In this document: positions 44,804 through 54,193 of the stretch, in pieces
Numbering within the stretch: the stretch's first letter is position 1
How the letters are laid out: each line of letters starts with the position of its first letter
NCBI RefSeq assembly: GCF_002608075.1
Contig: NZ_LAHA01000007.1
Span: forward strand, 122,131-186,130
Length of the DNA stretch: 64,000 nt
Source: Nostoc linckia z4
Lineage (GTDB): Bacteria; Cyanobacteriota; Cyanobacteriia; Cyanobacteriales; Nostocaceae
Direction: 5' to 3'
The notes under the pieces: model-generated
Database searches by the model: none
What the model was told of the DNA's origin: nothing
Seen by the model: the letters and a program-made list of their open reading frames with translations, nothing else
Position numbers and translations under genes: made by a program

Positions 44804-45179
44804 TGGATATGGTACTATTCCTCTGCTACCGTAAAACACCTTCAATTATTAAAATTCCCAAATCCCAAACAAGATGAACAGTCTGTATTTCCCAGACAGA
44901 AATAAATTATTAAGTAAGCAACTAAGTAGAACATGGTAAATAATTAAAGGTTTGTTGTGAGAACTTTAGTTCTCAAAAAAGGACTAAAGTCCTTACTACG
45001 AAATGAATTTTATGATTTTTACATTACTTAATATGCTTTGTTTTTTTCAAGTTGTTCTACTTATAAGAATCCGGTTTGATTCGGATAACTATTCCTAGAG
45101 ACTCTTAACAGCTAAAAAGGAATAAAAGTGTACGTAGCTTCACAAAAATCAAATATCAGTTTTATATAAATTTGGAATA
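44804..45179. other. Intergenic region between two MCP genes, 376 bp
   Basis: AT-rich, with no gene. A short inverted repeat (GAACTTTAGTTCTC... AAGGACTAAAGTCC, about 44962-44992) is the only structure seen. An internal promoter is possible. Confidence 0.4.
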
Positions 45180-46814
45180 TTATACTTTTACCTGGAAGCG
45201 AGAAATTTCTTGACGCAATCCTTGGGCGACTTGATTGAGTTGAGCGATCGCACTATTGATCTCTCGCAAAGAATCAGCTGTTTGCAATGAAGTGCTGCTC
45301 AACTGCACCATTGCATCGCTAATTTGTTGCGCTCCTTGGGACTGTGTTTCTGTACCTTGATTTACTGCTTCAAAACGGGGTGCTAAATATTGTACTTGCT
45401 CGATAATTTGTCCCACCTGAGTACTGATATTGGCAACATCTTCTACACTCCGCCCCACTTCCGCAGCAAACTTGTCCATTTCCATTACGCCAGTAGATAC
45501 GGAAGATTGCATTTGTTTAACCATTTGTTCAATATCTAAGGTAGCAACGGCAGTTTGATCCGCTAGTCGGCGAATTTCTCTAGCCACTACAGCAAAACCC
45601 AAACCGTATTCTCCAGCTTTTTCTGCTTCAATTGCAGCATTTAAAGACAGCAAATTTGTTTGGTCTGCCACTTTAGTAATTGTGACAACGATATTGTTAA
45701 TGTTGTTAGCTTTTTCACTAATTACCCCAAGCCTAGCAGCTATGGAATTGGTGGCTTCTGCTAATTGGCGCATGGTAGTTTCCATTCGCAATAAATCTTT
45801 TTGGCTATCACTAGCGGCTGTGGTAGTGGCTTGTGACATTCCTGCGACTTCTTCCATCGTTTTCACCAATTCTTTGGAAGTCGCAAAAATTTCCTTGGCG
45901 GCGGCTGTAACTTCGTTGGTAGAAGCTAATTGTTCGGTAATTGTCGCTTCCAATTGCTTACCTGATGCTGCTATTTGAGTTGCTGAAGAAGTCACTTGTA
46001 TGCCAGACTGCTGTACTTGACGGATAAGTTTATTTAAGCTCTGGATCATATTTTGGAAAGCTTTGAGAAGTTGTCCAACCTCATCTTTAGTATTAGTAGC
46101 ACCTTCAACAACTGTTTGTGTCAAATCACCAACAGAAATCTTGTCTGCCACTTCCACAGCTTTAGCAATTTTTTTACTTAAAACTTTGGCAATGAAAAAA
46201 GTAGCGGCAAACGCAATTAATAATGATATTATTGATGCAATTAAAGTTAATGAACTGAGAAAAAACGAAGCAGATTTAGTTGATGTTATACTTTGTTCTA
46301 AAAATTGATTTTCATTAAGCTCAAATTCATTACCTATTCGTTCAAATTCCTCAATATTGAGTCTAGAATCTTGGAAAAATGTTACTATAACGGTATTGTT
46401 TTTATCTATTGCAGCTATTGGATTATTAAGAAAAATATCTTTCAATCTATTGTAAGTAAGATAAATTTGGTACATATTTTTTAATCTTTCTTTTTGTTTG
46501 AGATTCTCTATAGTCTTCTCTACTAACTCGAATGAATCTTGAAAGTCACGCCGATCTTTTTCGTATAAATCTAAAGCATCTTTATTGCTTTGAGGGTCAA
46601 CGACATATCTGCGAATTCTGCGATCCATATTGATCAGATTAATATACATCCGACTTTTGCCAGCTAGAGCAGTTTGCGAAATACCTACTTGTCTAAATGT
46701 TTGTGATATTTGATTGGAAGTTGTATAGACCATGACACTAAAACCAATCATTAAAACTGTTGGGATGGAAAAACCAAGTAAAGTCAAGTCTTTGATTTTC
46801 CAATGGCTAAGCAT
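45180..46814 (-). CDS. Methyl-accepting chemotaxis protein, WspA-like (MCP 2)
   Basis: The start is taken at the ATG at 46814, with GAGGGAAG just upstream, rather than a TTG five codons earlier. Order: membrane helix (LTLLGFSIPTVLMIGFSVMVY), a ~155-residue helical sensor (SRMYINLINMDRRIRRYVVDP and an aromatic/acidic coiled segment), second helix (SSLTLIASIISLLIAFAATFF), HAMP (KVADKISVGDLTQTVV) and the WspA-like signalling domain. It is 64 bp downstream of MCP 3. The signalling half is very close to the other two copies, pointing to duplication followed by sensor replacement. Confidence 0.93.
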   Translation of the reverse strand: MLSHWKIKDLTLLGFSIPTVLMIGFSVMVYTTSNQISQTFRQVGISQTALAGKSRMYINLINMDRRIRRYVVDPQSNKDALDLYEKDRRDFQDSFELVEKTIENLKQKERLKNMYQIYLTYNRLKDIFLNNPIAAIDKNNTVIVTFFQDSRLNIEEFERIGNEFELNENQFLEQSITSTKSASFFLSSLTLIASIISLLIAFAATFFIAKVLSKKIAKAVEVADKISVGDLTQTVVEGATNTKDEVGQLLKAFQNMIQSLNKLIRQVQQSGIQVTSSATQIAASGKQLEATITEQLASTNEVTAAAKEIFATSKELVKTMEEVAGMSQATTTAASDSQKDLLRMETTMRQLAEATNSIAARLGVISEKANNINNIVVTITKVADQTNLLSLNAAIEAEKAGEYGLGFAVVAREIRRLADQTAVATLDIEQMVKQMQSSVSTGVMEMDKFAAEVGRSVEDVANISTQVGQIIEQVQYLAPRFEAVNQGTETQSQGAQQISDAMVQLSSTSLQTADSLREINSAIAQLNQVAQGLRQEISRFQVKV

Positions 46815-46878
46815 TTTATCTTCCCTCAATTTTTAGTTGGATTTATTAAGTAGATGGGTAGGAAAATTTATCGTCTAC

Positions 46879-48528
46879 TTAAACAGAGCTAGAATGTTCT
46901 GTTTTCACCTGAAAACGAGAAATTTCTTGACGCAATCCTTGGGCGACTTGATTGAGTTGAGCGATCGCATAATTGATTTCTCGCAGAGCATCTGCTGTTT
47001 GCACTGAGGTGCTGCTCAACTGCACCATTGCATCGCTAATTTGTTGCGCTCCCAAGGACTGAGTTTCCATACCCTGGCTTACAGACTCAAAATGTGGTGT
47101 CACATCTTGGACTTGCTGGATAATTTGCCCAATTCGCAAGCTGATACTGACCACATCTTCCACACTCCGTGCTACTTCTGCGGCAAACTTATCCATTTCC
47201 ATCACACCTGTAGACACTGACGATTGCATGTGTTTAACCATCTGTTCAATGTCGAGGGTAGCTACTGCGGTTTGATCTGCCAATCGGCGAATTTCTCTAG
47301 CAACCACGGCAAAACCCAAGCCGTATTCTCCCGCTTTCTCAGCTTCAATGGCAGCATTTAACGACAGTAAATTTGTCTGGTCTGCGACTTTGGTAATAGT
47401 AATCACAATATTGTTAATGTTGTTAGCTTTCTCGCTGATTATTCCCAATCGCCCAGCAATAGCATTGGTCGCTTCTGACAACTGTCGCATGGTAACTTCC
47501 ATGCGAAGTAAATCTTTTTGACTGCTGCTAGCAGCTGTGGTCGTTATTTGTGACATAGCCGCGACTTGTTCCATAGTGTTTACCAGTCCTTTGGAGGTAG
47601 CAGCAATTTCTTTGGCAGTAGCAGTTACTTGATTTGTAGAAGCTACTTGTTCGGAAATTGTCCCTTCTAATTGCTTCCCGGAGGCAGCAATTTGAGTAGC
47701 TGATTTGCTAACCAAAATGCCTGAGTTTTGCACCTGACGGATGAGAGTATTCAGGTTACCGACCATGTTTTTCAGAGAGTCCATTAACTTGCCAATTTCA
47801 TCATTGGAAGTCACTTCGATTTCGGTTGTTAAATCACCAGCAGAAACTCGTTCTGCTATACCAAAAGCCGACTGTAAGGAGCGATTTAAGGAAGCACTGA
47901 GGATACGGATAATAATTAGTGAAATAATGATTGCTACAATCAAGATACACAAAAAATTGGCTATACTTATAAAGTTTGCAAATGCCTGAACCTGGCTTGC
48001 CTGCTTTTGTCTTTCTTCTAAAATTTGTTCTTCTATTTGCAGCATTGCGTCTAGCTGTTCTCTGATTTGATCCATGATTTTTTTGCCTCGATCGGAATTA
48101 ATCAGAACTAGTAATTCTTGCTGTTTTCCAGATTGTTTGAGTTTGATTGTATCTGCTAATTCTTGAAATTTATCTCGAACATAAATTTCAACAACATCTA
48201 ATTTTTTAACTTGTTGTTCGTTATTAAAAAGTTTATTCTTTAATTCTTTGATATTGTTTTCTACTTTATCAATAGCATTATTATATGGCTGTAGATAATT
48301 TGAATTATTTGTAATCAAAAATCCTCTTTGTCCCGTTTCAGCATCAACCAAATTTTTTTCTATTTCTTTTAAGTAAAACTTAACAGAATAACTATGGTTT
48401 AATAAACTAACAGAATCGATGAGAGAATCAGTTGTTGATTTAGAGATCAAGCTGGCAATACCTGTTAATAATAAAATCACTCCAAATCCACCCATTACAA
48501 ACTGATTAATTCTTATTCCTTGTTGCAT
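46879..48528 (-). CDS. Methyl-accepting chemotaxis protein with CHASE3 sensor (MCP 3)
   Basis: Order: membrane helix (FVMGGFGVILLLTGIASLI), CHASE3 extracellular domain (about 30-175; VDAETGQRGFLITNNSNYLQPYN is diagnostic), second helix (ISIANFLCILIVAIIISLIII), HAMP (SAGDLTTEIEVTSNDEIGKLM) and the WspA-like signalling domain. CHASE3 ligands are unknown in general. It is the first of the three receptor genes, 423 bp after cheR, with a TGTTGAC repeat between. The C-terminus ends RFQVKTEHSSSV without a CheR-docking pentapeptide. Confidence 0.94.
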   Translation of the reverse strand: MQQGIRINQFVMGGFGVILLLTGIASLISKSTTDSLIDSVSLLNHSYSVKFYLKEIEKNLVDAETGQRGFLITNNSNYLQPYNNAIDKVENNIKELKNKLFNNEQQVKKLDVVEIYVRDKFQELADTIKLKQSGKQQELLVLINSDRGKKIMDQIREQLDAMLQIEEQILEERQKQASQVQAFANFISIANFLCILIVAIIISLIIIRILSASLNRSLQSAFGIAERVSAGDLTTEIEVTSNDEIGKLMDSLKNMVGNLNTLIRQVQNSGILVSKSATQIAASGKQLEGTISEQVASTNQVTATAKEIAATSKGLVNTMEQVAAMSQITTTAASSSQKDLLRMEVTMRQLSEATNAIAGRLGIISEKANNINNIVITITKVADQTNLLSLNAAIEAEKAGEYGLGFAVVAREIRRLADQTAVATLDIEQMVKHMQSSVSTGVMEMDKFAAEVARSVEDVVSISLRIGQIIQQVQDVTPHFESVSQGMETQSLGAQQISDAMVQLSSTSVQTADALREINYAIAQLNQVAQGLRQEISRFQVKTEHSSSV

Positions 48529-48951
48529 ATTTATTAAAACTGTTTTTCACCAAATTGCTTCAACTTCTACAATTCCCAAATACCAAAGGAGAATAACGAT
48601 TCAAATCGCTAATTTTGCAACAAATTATTAAGCAGCCATCATCTGTTTTATCTTTAAGCAGAGAATAAAAAGTTTGAGGCCCTTACCAAATCCATAGCAA
48701 TCTTATTTGAGTGGTCAAAATATTCACTGATAGCTATTGACTTTCAAGAGGAACGGTGTATTTAAAATCAGTGGAGACCTGAACCCACCAAAAAGAATTG
48801 AGAATTAAAAATTAAACATTTTTTAAGGAAACTCCAAAAAATAAATGATTCCAATTCCGGTCGTTGACAGTCAACAGTCAGCAGTCAACAGTCAACTATC
48901 TTCTATGAAATATTTTTTACTTAGAACTCCCTAACTCTTAATTTTTAATGT
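48529..48951. other. Intergenic region between MCP 3 and cheR, 423 bp
   Basis: AT-rich, with no gene. A TGTTGAC/GTCAACAGTCAGCAG palindromic repeat spans 48862-48897. An internal promoter for the receptor genes may lie toward 48600. Confidence 0.55.
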
Positions 48952-50217
48952 TCACTTGTTTTTTAGTCGATGAATTCGTTGCCACAGAAGATTGGCGCTA
49001 GCAATATTTCCTTGATGTTCTCTAAGTAATGCTAGATGAGTAAGTGCCTCTTCGTGAGTAGGTTGCAAGTAAATTGCCTTTTGAAAAGATTGTGCTGCCT
49101 GTTCATTTTGTGCCATTGCTTGTTGCATCTGACCAAGAAGGACATAGGCTTCGATACTGGCGCGGTTTTGCCTGAGATAAGAATTGCACAGTTTAATGGC
49201 TTCGTCTAAGCAACCCCTATCGGCTAGGATTTTCGCTGTTTCTAATAAATTATCTGAAAGATTTTGAGTTGAAATTTTAGTATTTATTTTGGTAGTTTGC
49301 GCTGAAATATGAGATTTTGTGTGTTGTGGAAGAATTATATTTTTTAGGGGTAATTTGCGCTCAAAAAGATGATTTTTAACAGGATTATCTAGGCAAATAT
49401 CAGCATGTTTAACAGGGTGAGAGGCGAGTGGTTTGTGATAAGCAAATGCTAAAGGCTGACGCACAGAAACGAAATATGAATTCAGCAACAAACCGGTTTC
49501 TGCATGACCAACAAATAACAAACCCTCTGGGGTAAGTAACTTTTCCAGAAATTTAATAGTGCGGGTTTTGTTGGGGCGATCGAAGTAAATTAATAAATTA
49601 CGGCAAAAAACAACATCATAAGGCAGCGTATCCGCTAATAAATTATTATCTAGTAAATTACCTTGGATAAAATTCACCATTTGCCTGACTTGTTCGCATA
49701 GGTGATATCCTGCTTCAGTTAATTGAAAATAGCGGTGTTGAAATAATTGGGTATTGCCTCGAAATGAGTATTGATGATAGATTGCTCGTTGGGCTTTTAG
49801 CAGACATTTTTTGCTAATATCAACAGCATCGATGTGAATATTTGTAGGATTTAATCCTACTTCCAATAAAGCGATCGCAATGGAATATGGTTCTTCACCC
49901 GTAGAACACGGTAGACTCAAAACCCGCAATACACCTTGGGGATTTTTTGGCAACCACTCACATAATACGTAATGTTTCAGAAAGGTAAAAGATTCTGGTT
50001 CTCGAAAAAACCAAGTTTCTGGAACAATTACACTATCAATCAATGCTTCCCATTCCTGGCTAGATGCTTGCAATTTTCCCAGATAGCTAGCAATATCTCC
50101 AATACCGCAATCTAGCATCCGTTGAGAAATAGCACTAGCGATCGCATCAGCACCAATGGAATTTGCATCCAAACCAATCTTGCTTTTTAGTAAAGCTTCA
50201 ATCACAGATTGTGCCAT
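48952..50217 (-). CDS. cheR: CheR methyltransferase with C-terminal TPR, WspC type
   Basis: An N-terminal helical subdomain is followed by the SAM-dependent methyltransferase (TWFFREPESF, VLSLPCSTGEEPYSIA for SAM binding, VDISKKCLLKAQRAIY, DVVFCRNLLIYFD, PEGLLFVGHAET). A variable linker leads to C-terminal TPR helices (about 335-415; LDEAIKLCNSYLRQNRASIEAYVLLGQMQQAMAQNEQAAQSFQKAIYLQP). CheR methylates receptor glutamates to adjust sensitivity; TPR fusion is typical of WspC and FrzF. It starts 21 bp after the cheW stop. No CheB methylesterase gene is in this cluster. Confidence 0.95.
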   Translation of the reverse strand: MAQSVIEALLKSKIGLDANSIGADAIASAISQRMLDCGIGDIASYLGKLQASSQEWEALIDSVIVPETWFFREPESFTFLKHYVLCEWLPKNPQGVLRVLSLPCSTGEEPYSIAIALLEVGLNPTNIHIDAVDISKKCLLKAQRAIYHQYSFRGNTQLFQHRYFQLTEAGYHLCEQVRQMVNFIQGNLLDNNLLADTLPYDVVFCRNLLIYFDRPNKTRTIKFLEKLLTPEGLLFVGHAETGLLLNSYFVSVRQPLAFAYHKPLASHPVKHADICLDNPVKNHLFERKLPLKNIILPQHTKSHISAQTTKINTKISTQNLSDNLLETAKILADRGCLDEAIKLCNSYLRQNRASIEAYVLLGQMQQAMAQNEQAAQSFQKAIYLQPTHEEALTHLALLREHQGNIASANLLWQRIHRLKNK

Positions 50218-50238
50218 TTATTGACTCTTCAGGGCAAT

Positions 50239-50721
50239 CTAAAATTCAGCATTGCGGCCACTTTCTGCCAAGAGATTCACTTGCTGTGTTTCTGACAACA
50301 AATTCTCAATGCGAAGACATTGAATCATCCCTTGAGTGTCTACAATCATCTTGCCCAAATATGGTGCTGCATCGATCTGAATATTGGAATCAACAAATTC
50401 CGACTCCGATTTTTGTAATGTTTCTACAATCTGTTCTGCCATTAGGCCTAAAATATAAGGTTCCCCGACTTCCGTAGAATTTTTTACCCAGTATTTGACT
50501 AATACAATCCGAGTACTGAAGTTTTCGCAACTGGGTTTCCCAGCCATTAACTCAGATAAGTCTATGACTGGTACAATACGTCCCCGATAGTTAAAAACAC
50601 CTGCGATATATTCAGGTTTGTGGGGCAAGCTTTTAAGAATGACAAGGGGTATAACTTCTACAACTTGTCGGCTTTCTATGGCGTATCGCTCATTATTAAT
50701 ACTGAGAATTAACAATAACAT
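50239..50721 (-). CDS. cheW: CheW adaptor, WspB type
   Basis: The single CheW domain of 160 residues shows LILSINNERYAIESRQVVEVIPL, PEYIAGVFNYRGRIVPVIDLSELM, YILGLMAEQIVETL and LGKMIVDTQGMIQCLRIENLL. It couples receptors to the CheA-like kinase. It is the first gene of the minus-strand chemosensory operon; the promoter should lie in 50722-50800. The order cheW-cheR-mcp-cheW-cheA after it matches wspB/C/A/D/E in content. Confidence 0.93.
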   Translation of the reverse strand: MLLLILSINNERYAIESRQVVEVIPLVILKSLPHKPEYIAGVFNYRGRIVPVIDLSELMAGKPSCENFSTRIVLVKYWVKNSTEVGEPYILGLMAEQIVETLQKSESEFVDSNIQIDAAPYLGKMIVDTQGMIQCLRIENLLSETQQVNLLAESGRNAEF

Positions 50722-50801
50722 GAGTTATCAAATATATGCATTTTTATTAACTATATGTTATTTTTGGGATTCGCTTGATAAAATACCCCTCTATACAAAT
50801 A

Positions 50802-50826
50802 AAACCCGCGAATGCGGGTTTCAAAG
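50802..50826 (-). terminator. Terminator of asnS
   Basis: AAACCCGC (50802-50809) pairs with GCGGGTTT (50814-50821), loop GAAT. On the minus strand the stem is followed by TATTTGTA. It lies about 75 bp past the asnS stop. Confidence 0.7.
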
Positions 50827-50897
50827 TTTTTATTAATCTATCAGACGGACTTAGTTTGTGTAGACTTGATTTCTAATCGCTTAGTTTTCAACTCAAA

Positions 50898-52289
50898 CTA
50901 AAACTCGGCACTTTGCGGTGTACGCGGGAAGGGGATTACATCACGAATATTTGCCATTCCGGTAATGAATTGCACAAGTCGTTCAAAACCCAAACCAAAA
51001 CCAGCGTGAGGAACAGTCCCATAACGACGCAAATCTAAATACCACCATAAATCTTCTGGCTTCATTCCTTGCGCTACTACGCGACGTTCTAGAACTTCTA
51101 AGCGTTCTTCCCGTTGAGAACCACCAATAATTTCGCCAATTTTGGGTGCAAGAATATCCATTGCACGGACGGTTTTTTCGTCGTCGTTCAAGCGCATATA
51201 AAAAGCTTTGATTTTCGCTGGATAATCTGTAACAATTACTGGTTTTTTAAACAATTGTTCAGCCAGGTAACGTTCGTGTTCTGATTGTAAATCTAAGCCC
51301 CAGCTGACGGGATATTCAAATTTGACATCGGCTTTTTCTAAAAGTGCGATCGCCTCTGTATAAGTTAAGCGCTCAAATTGATTATCAATAATATTATCAG
51401 CTGTTGCCAACACAGAATTATCAATGCGCTGATTGAAAAATTCCATATCTTCTGGGCAAGTTTCCAACACATATTTAAAAATGTGTTTGAGAAACGCCTC
51501 AGCTAAATCCATATCGCCTTCTAAGTCACAAAAAGCCATTTCTGGTTCCACCATCCAAAATTCTGCTAAGTGACGCGAAGTATTGGAATTTTCTGCACGG
51601 AAAGTAGGGCCAAATGTATAGACATTGCTAAACGCCATGGCCATAATTTCTGCTTCTAATTGGCCGCTAACTGTTAGATATGTCGGTTTAGCAAAAAAAT
51701 CTTGACTGTAATCTACTGCTTGATTATCAGTGCGGGGAATATTTTTTAAATCCAAACTCGTAACGCTAAAAAGTTCGCCCGCACCTTCACAATCGCTAGC
51801 AGTAATGATGGGTGTATGTACCCATAAAAAACCTCTTTCTTGAAAGAATTGGTGAATTGCGGCCGAACAAGCATTTCTCACCCGGAAAACTGCACCAAAA
51901 GAATTAGTACGCGATCGCAAATGTCCAATGGTTCGGAGAAACTCAAAGGAATGACGTTTCTTTTGCAGAGGATATGTATCGGGATCGGCTTCTCCGTATA
52001 CTTTTACAGATTCTGTTTTTAATTCAATTCGCTGTCCTTTACCCAAGGAAGCCACCAACACCCCAGCAACCTCAACAGCAGCACCTGTGTTCAGTTTTTT
52101 CAAGGTAGCTTCATAATCTGGCAAATCCTGATTAATGACGACTTGCAAATTAGCTAGCGATGAGCCGTCATTAACTTCGATAAAAGCAAATCCTTTGGAT
52201 TCGCGTTTTGTCCTCACCCAGCCTTGAACTAGAAGAGACTCATCAGGTTGACCACTTCGCAATATTTCTGCAATCCGTCGATTTACCAT
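50898..52289 (-). CDS. asnS: Asparaginyl-tRNA synthetase
   Basis: This class II synthetase charges tRNA-Asn. An OB-fold anticodon-binding domain ([41 protein letters not shown]) precedes the catalytic core with motif 2 ([26 protein letters not shown]) and motif 3 ([15 protein letters not shown]). The start is the ATG at 52289 ([10 protein letters not shown]); a TTG three codons upstream is less likely. At 463 residues it is normal length. The gene ends in [11 protein letters not shown], the usual C-terminus, and has its own terminator. Confidence 0.97.
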   Translation of the reverse strand: MVNRRIAEILRSGQPDESLLVQGWVRTKRESKGFAFIEVNDGSSLANLQVVINQDLPDYEATLKKLNTGAAVEVAGVLVASLGKGQRIELKTESVKVYGEADPDTYPLQKKRHSFEFLRTIGHLRSRTNSFGAVFRVRNACSAAIHQFFQERGFLWVHTPIITASDCEGAGELFSVTSLDLKNIPRTDNQAVDYSQDFFAKPTYLTVSGQLEAEIMAMAFSNVYTFGPTFRAENSNTSRHLAEFWMVEPEMAFCDLEGDMDLAEAFLKHIFKYVLETCPEDMEFFNQRIDNSVLATADNIIDNQFERLTYTEAIALLEKADVKFEYPVSWGLDLQSEHERYLAEQLFKKPVIVTDYPAKIKAFYMRLNDDEKTVRAMDILAPKIGEIIGGSQREERLEVLERRVVAQGMKPEDLWWYLDLRRYGTVPHAGFGLGFERLVQFITGMANIRDVIPFPRTPQSAEF

Positions 52290-52370
52290 ATTATGCAACT
52301 TATATTTCGTCTACGTAGGGACTAAACATATTAAAGAATGTTACCTGATTAATCCAATTCTAAATTGCGA

Positions 52371-52733
52371 TTATCCAGCATAAGACTTTAATATCCAGCC
52401 TATGATAACGCCCATTCCACCAAAGCGGACGGCCTGCCAGAAAGGTTTTTTCAGACTACGCCAAGAAAATAACTGACTTTCTAAGTTGAGTTCTAGGATT
52501 TCTAACTGCTGTTTGATTTGCCGTAATTCTGCTTTAATTTCTGGTGTCTGGGATTTATGGCGCTTTAATTGCTCCTGACGCTGCTGGAATTGAGCCTTTT
52601 GCTGACCATCTCGCTGTACTTGATTGTAACGTTCTCTCAAGGACAAGAGCGATCGCTCTACTTCCTCAATTTGTTGCTCTAAATCTGGTTCCGGATTTTC
52701 CCCTGGCGGTTGTGATTGTTGAGACGGCTTCAT
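52371..52733 (-). CDS. Conserved hypothetical coiled-coil protein with C-terminal membrane helix
   Basis: Residues about 18-95 form a highly charged Gln/Glu/Arg-rich coiled coil (EQQIEEVERSLLSLRERYNQVQ, AELRQIKQQLEILELNLE). A single C-terminal hydrophobic helix (FGGMGVIIGWILKSYAG) suggests a tail-anchored protein. I do not recognise a named family, but proteins of this form occur in many cyanobacteria. It lies 81 bp upstream of asnS on the same strand. The N-terminus is Pro/Gln-rich. Confidence 0.72.
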   Translation of the reverse strand: MKPSQQSQPPGENPEPDLEQQIEEVERSLLSLRERYNQVQRDGQQKAQFQQRQEQLKRHKSQTPEIKAELRQIKQQLEILELNLESQLFSWRSLKKPFWQAVRFGGMGVIIGWILKSYAG

Positions 52734-52760
52734 TTACAAGTAGTAAACTAAGATTAAAAG

Positions 52761-52940
52761 TCAATTGTCATTTGTGATTGGTCATTTGTCATTAGTCATT
52801 TGTCATTGGTCATTAGTCATTAGTCTTTAGTCTTTTGTTCAATGCCTAATTACAGCAGTTGCTCCACATTTGGAGACAAAATGACCGCAATGTCCAATGC
52901 CTCATGCCCAATGCCCCATGCCCAATACCCAATGACAATT
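52761..52940. repeat. Tandem repeats GTCATTTGTCATTAGTCATT and CCCAATG/CCCCATG
   Basis: About ten copies of a (T)GGTCATT/TAGTCATT heptamer (52765-52825) are followed by AATGCCCCATGCCCAATACCC (about 52900-52935). They fill the divergent gap between the coiled-coil gene and the 92-residue gene. Confidence 0.85.
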
Positions 52941-52965
52941 AACTATTGACAAAGGATTTTAAATC

Positions 52966-53244
52966 ATGTCTCAATCTGCACAACTGCCGAAAACCAGTCA
53001 ACTTAGTGAATTTAGTACTTTAGAACTAGCCCAAGCCCTGATGCAAAGACTCAGCATCTCTCCTGAAGATTGGCATCGCCTCAAGTCTAATCGCAATTCC
53101 CGCGCTAGCGAACAACTAGCAGCAGCTCTTGTTTACCTTTTAAACAATCAACCACAAGAAGCCCAAGCCAGATTAGAACAAGCTATTGGTTGGCTAGATA
53201 GGTCTATTTCTGCTCCTCCCTGTCCAACTCATGGAAAAAGTTAG
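52966..53244 (+). CDS. Small conserved cyanobacterial protein (DUF6439-like)
   Basis: The 92-residue soluble helical protein shows LELAQALMQRLSISPEDWHRLKSNRNSRASEQLAAALVYLL and ARLEQAIGWLDRSISAPPCPTHG. This pattern is conserved in cyanobacteria; I believe it is DUF6439, with moderate certainty. No catalytic motif is seen. It is convergent with the anti-sigma-like gene at 53310; the 65-bp gap is made of TTAGGAG/CTCCTAA repeats able to form a hairpin. Confidence 0.75.
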   Translation: MSQSAQLPKTSQLSEFSTLELAQALMQRLSISPEDWHRLKSNRNSRASEQLAAALVYLLNNQPQEAQARLEQAIGWLDRSISAPPCPTHGKS

Positions 53245-53308
53245 GAGTTAAGAGTTGGGAGTTAATAGTTTTAGACTTTTAACTCATCACTCCTAACTCC
53301 TAACTACA
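53244..53308. repeat. TTAGGAG/CTCCTAA inverted repeat between convergent genes
   Basis: GTTAGGAGTTAAGAGTTGGGAG faces CACTCCTAACTCCTAACTAC. The arms are complementary and could act as a bidirectional terminator. Confidence 0.7.
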
Positions 53309-53309
53309 A

Positions 53310-53759
53310 TTACCGTCGCAGAGATAGTCCCCGACGATTTTCCATTTGTTTACAAAGCCTCAATTCTGTACCTTTGCGATTCCACTCTACCTGATCGAAA
53401 ATTTGATGTAAAAGACATAGACCCCGACCACTTTCTGCTTCATCTGGTGGCAGATAGTCTGTTGGTTCTTCATCAGTAATGGGTGAGGGGTTAAACCCAC
53501 TACCCTGGTCTGAAATTATCCACCAATATTGATTATCTATTAATGAAAAACGTACTACAACCCTTTTACTAGGATCGAGATTATTGCCATGTTTAGCTGC
53601 ATTTACTAGGGCTTCTTGAAGTCCTAAACGTAATTCTGACTGTAATTTTGCTGGAATTTCTGCCAACAATAAGTCTAATATGGGACAAAGATAGAGGGTT
53701 GAGGCAAAACTAATAGTGCCCCAATAACGTCCAACTGGACGGAGCGAAATAGTAATCAC
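53310..53759 (-). CDS. RsbW-like anti-sigma factor / serine kinase ATPase
   Basis: A stand-alone GHKL ATPase domain of the HATPase_c_2 type shows the N-box LGLQEALVNAAKHGNN, G1 box WIISDQGSGFNP and G2 box ESGRGLCLLHQIFDQVEW. Such proteins bind sigma factors or phosphorylate STAS antagonists in partner-switching. No STAS or PP2C gene is next to it, so the target is unknown. At 149 residues it is the normal length. The start is ATG at 53759. Confidence 0.9.
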   Translation of the reverse strand: MITISLRPVGRYWGTISFASTLYLCPILDLLLAEIPAKLQSELRLGLQEALVNAAKHGNNLDPSKRVVVRFSLIDNQYWWIISDQGSGFNPSPITDEEPTDYLPPDEAESGRGLCLLHQIFDQVEWNRKGTELRLCKQMENRRGLSLRR

Positions 53760-54193
53760 AAGAGAAACCCCATAGCTTTCAGTTAGCTAGACATCAGTTT
53801 GGTGTCACAGGCACCCTGATAATAATTGAGGTGGTCATGCTGCCTTCAAACTTGCGTCTTTAAAACTAAATTTTGAAAATGCTAGGGAGCATTGATTCTA
53901 TGAATGATTTGAGATTGCTGGAATATATAACGGCTGCAATAAATTAAATCTAGGAATGAGCAACTTAGAAAATTGCTATCAGTTTCATTGAGTATTGGCA
54001 TACTCTAATTAATCGCCGATTTTTAATTTACACAATCCCATTCATACTTTTAGGAGTCAATGCAACTTTAATTTCTTTAAACAAAATGAATTTCTATTTT
54101 TAGGTTAATTCGATTTTAGCATTGTTAGTATGCAGTAGACTACAAATTTGAAATTTCAATTTTTTTAAAGGAATCAGCATCCTTACCCAAATG
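53760..54193. other. Intergenic region, 434 bp
   Basis: AT-rich, with no gene and no tandem repeat seen. A short open frame overlapping 54100-54288 runs into rlmD in another frame and is not called. Confidence 0.45.
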
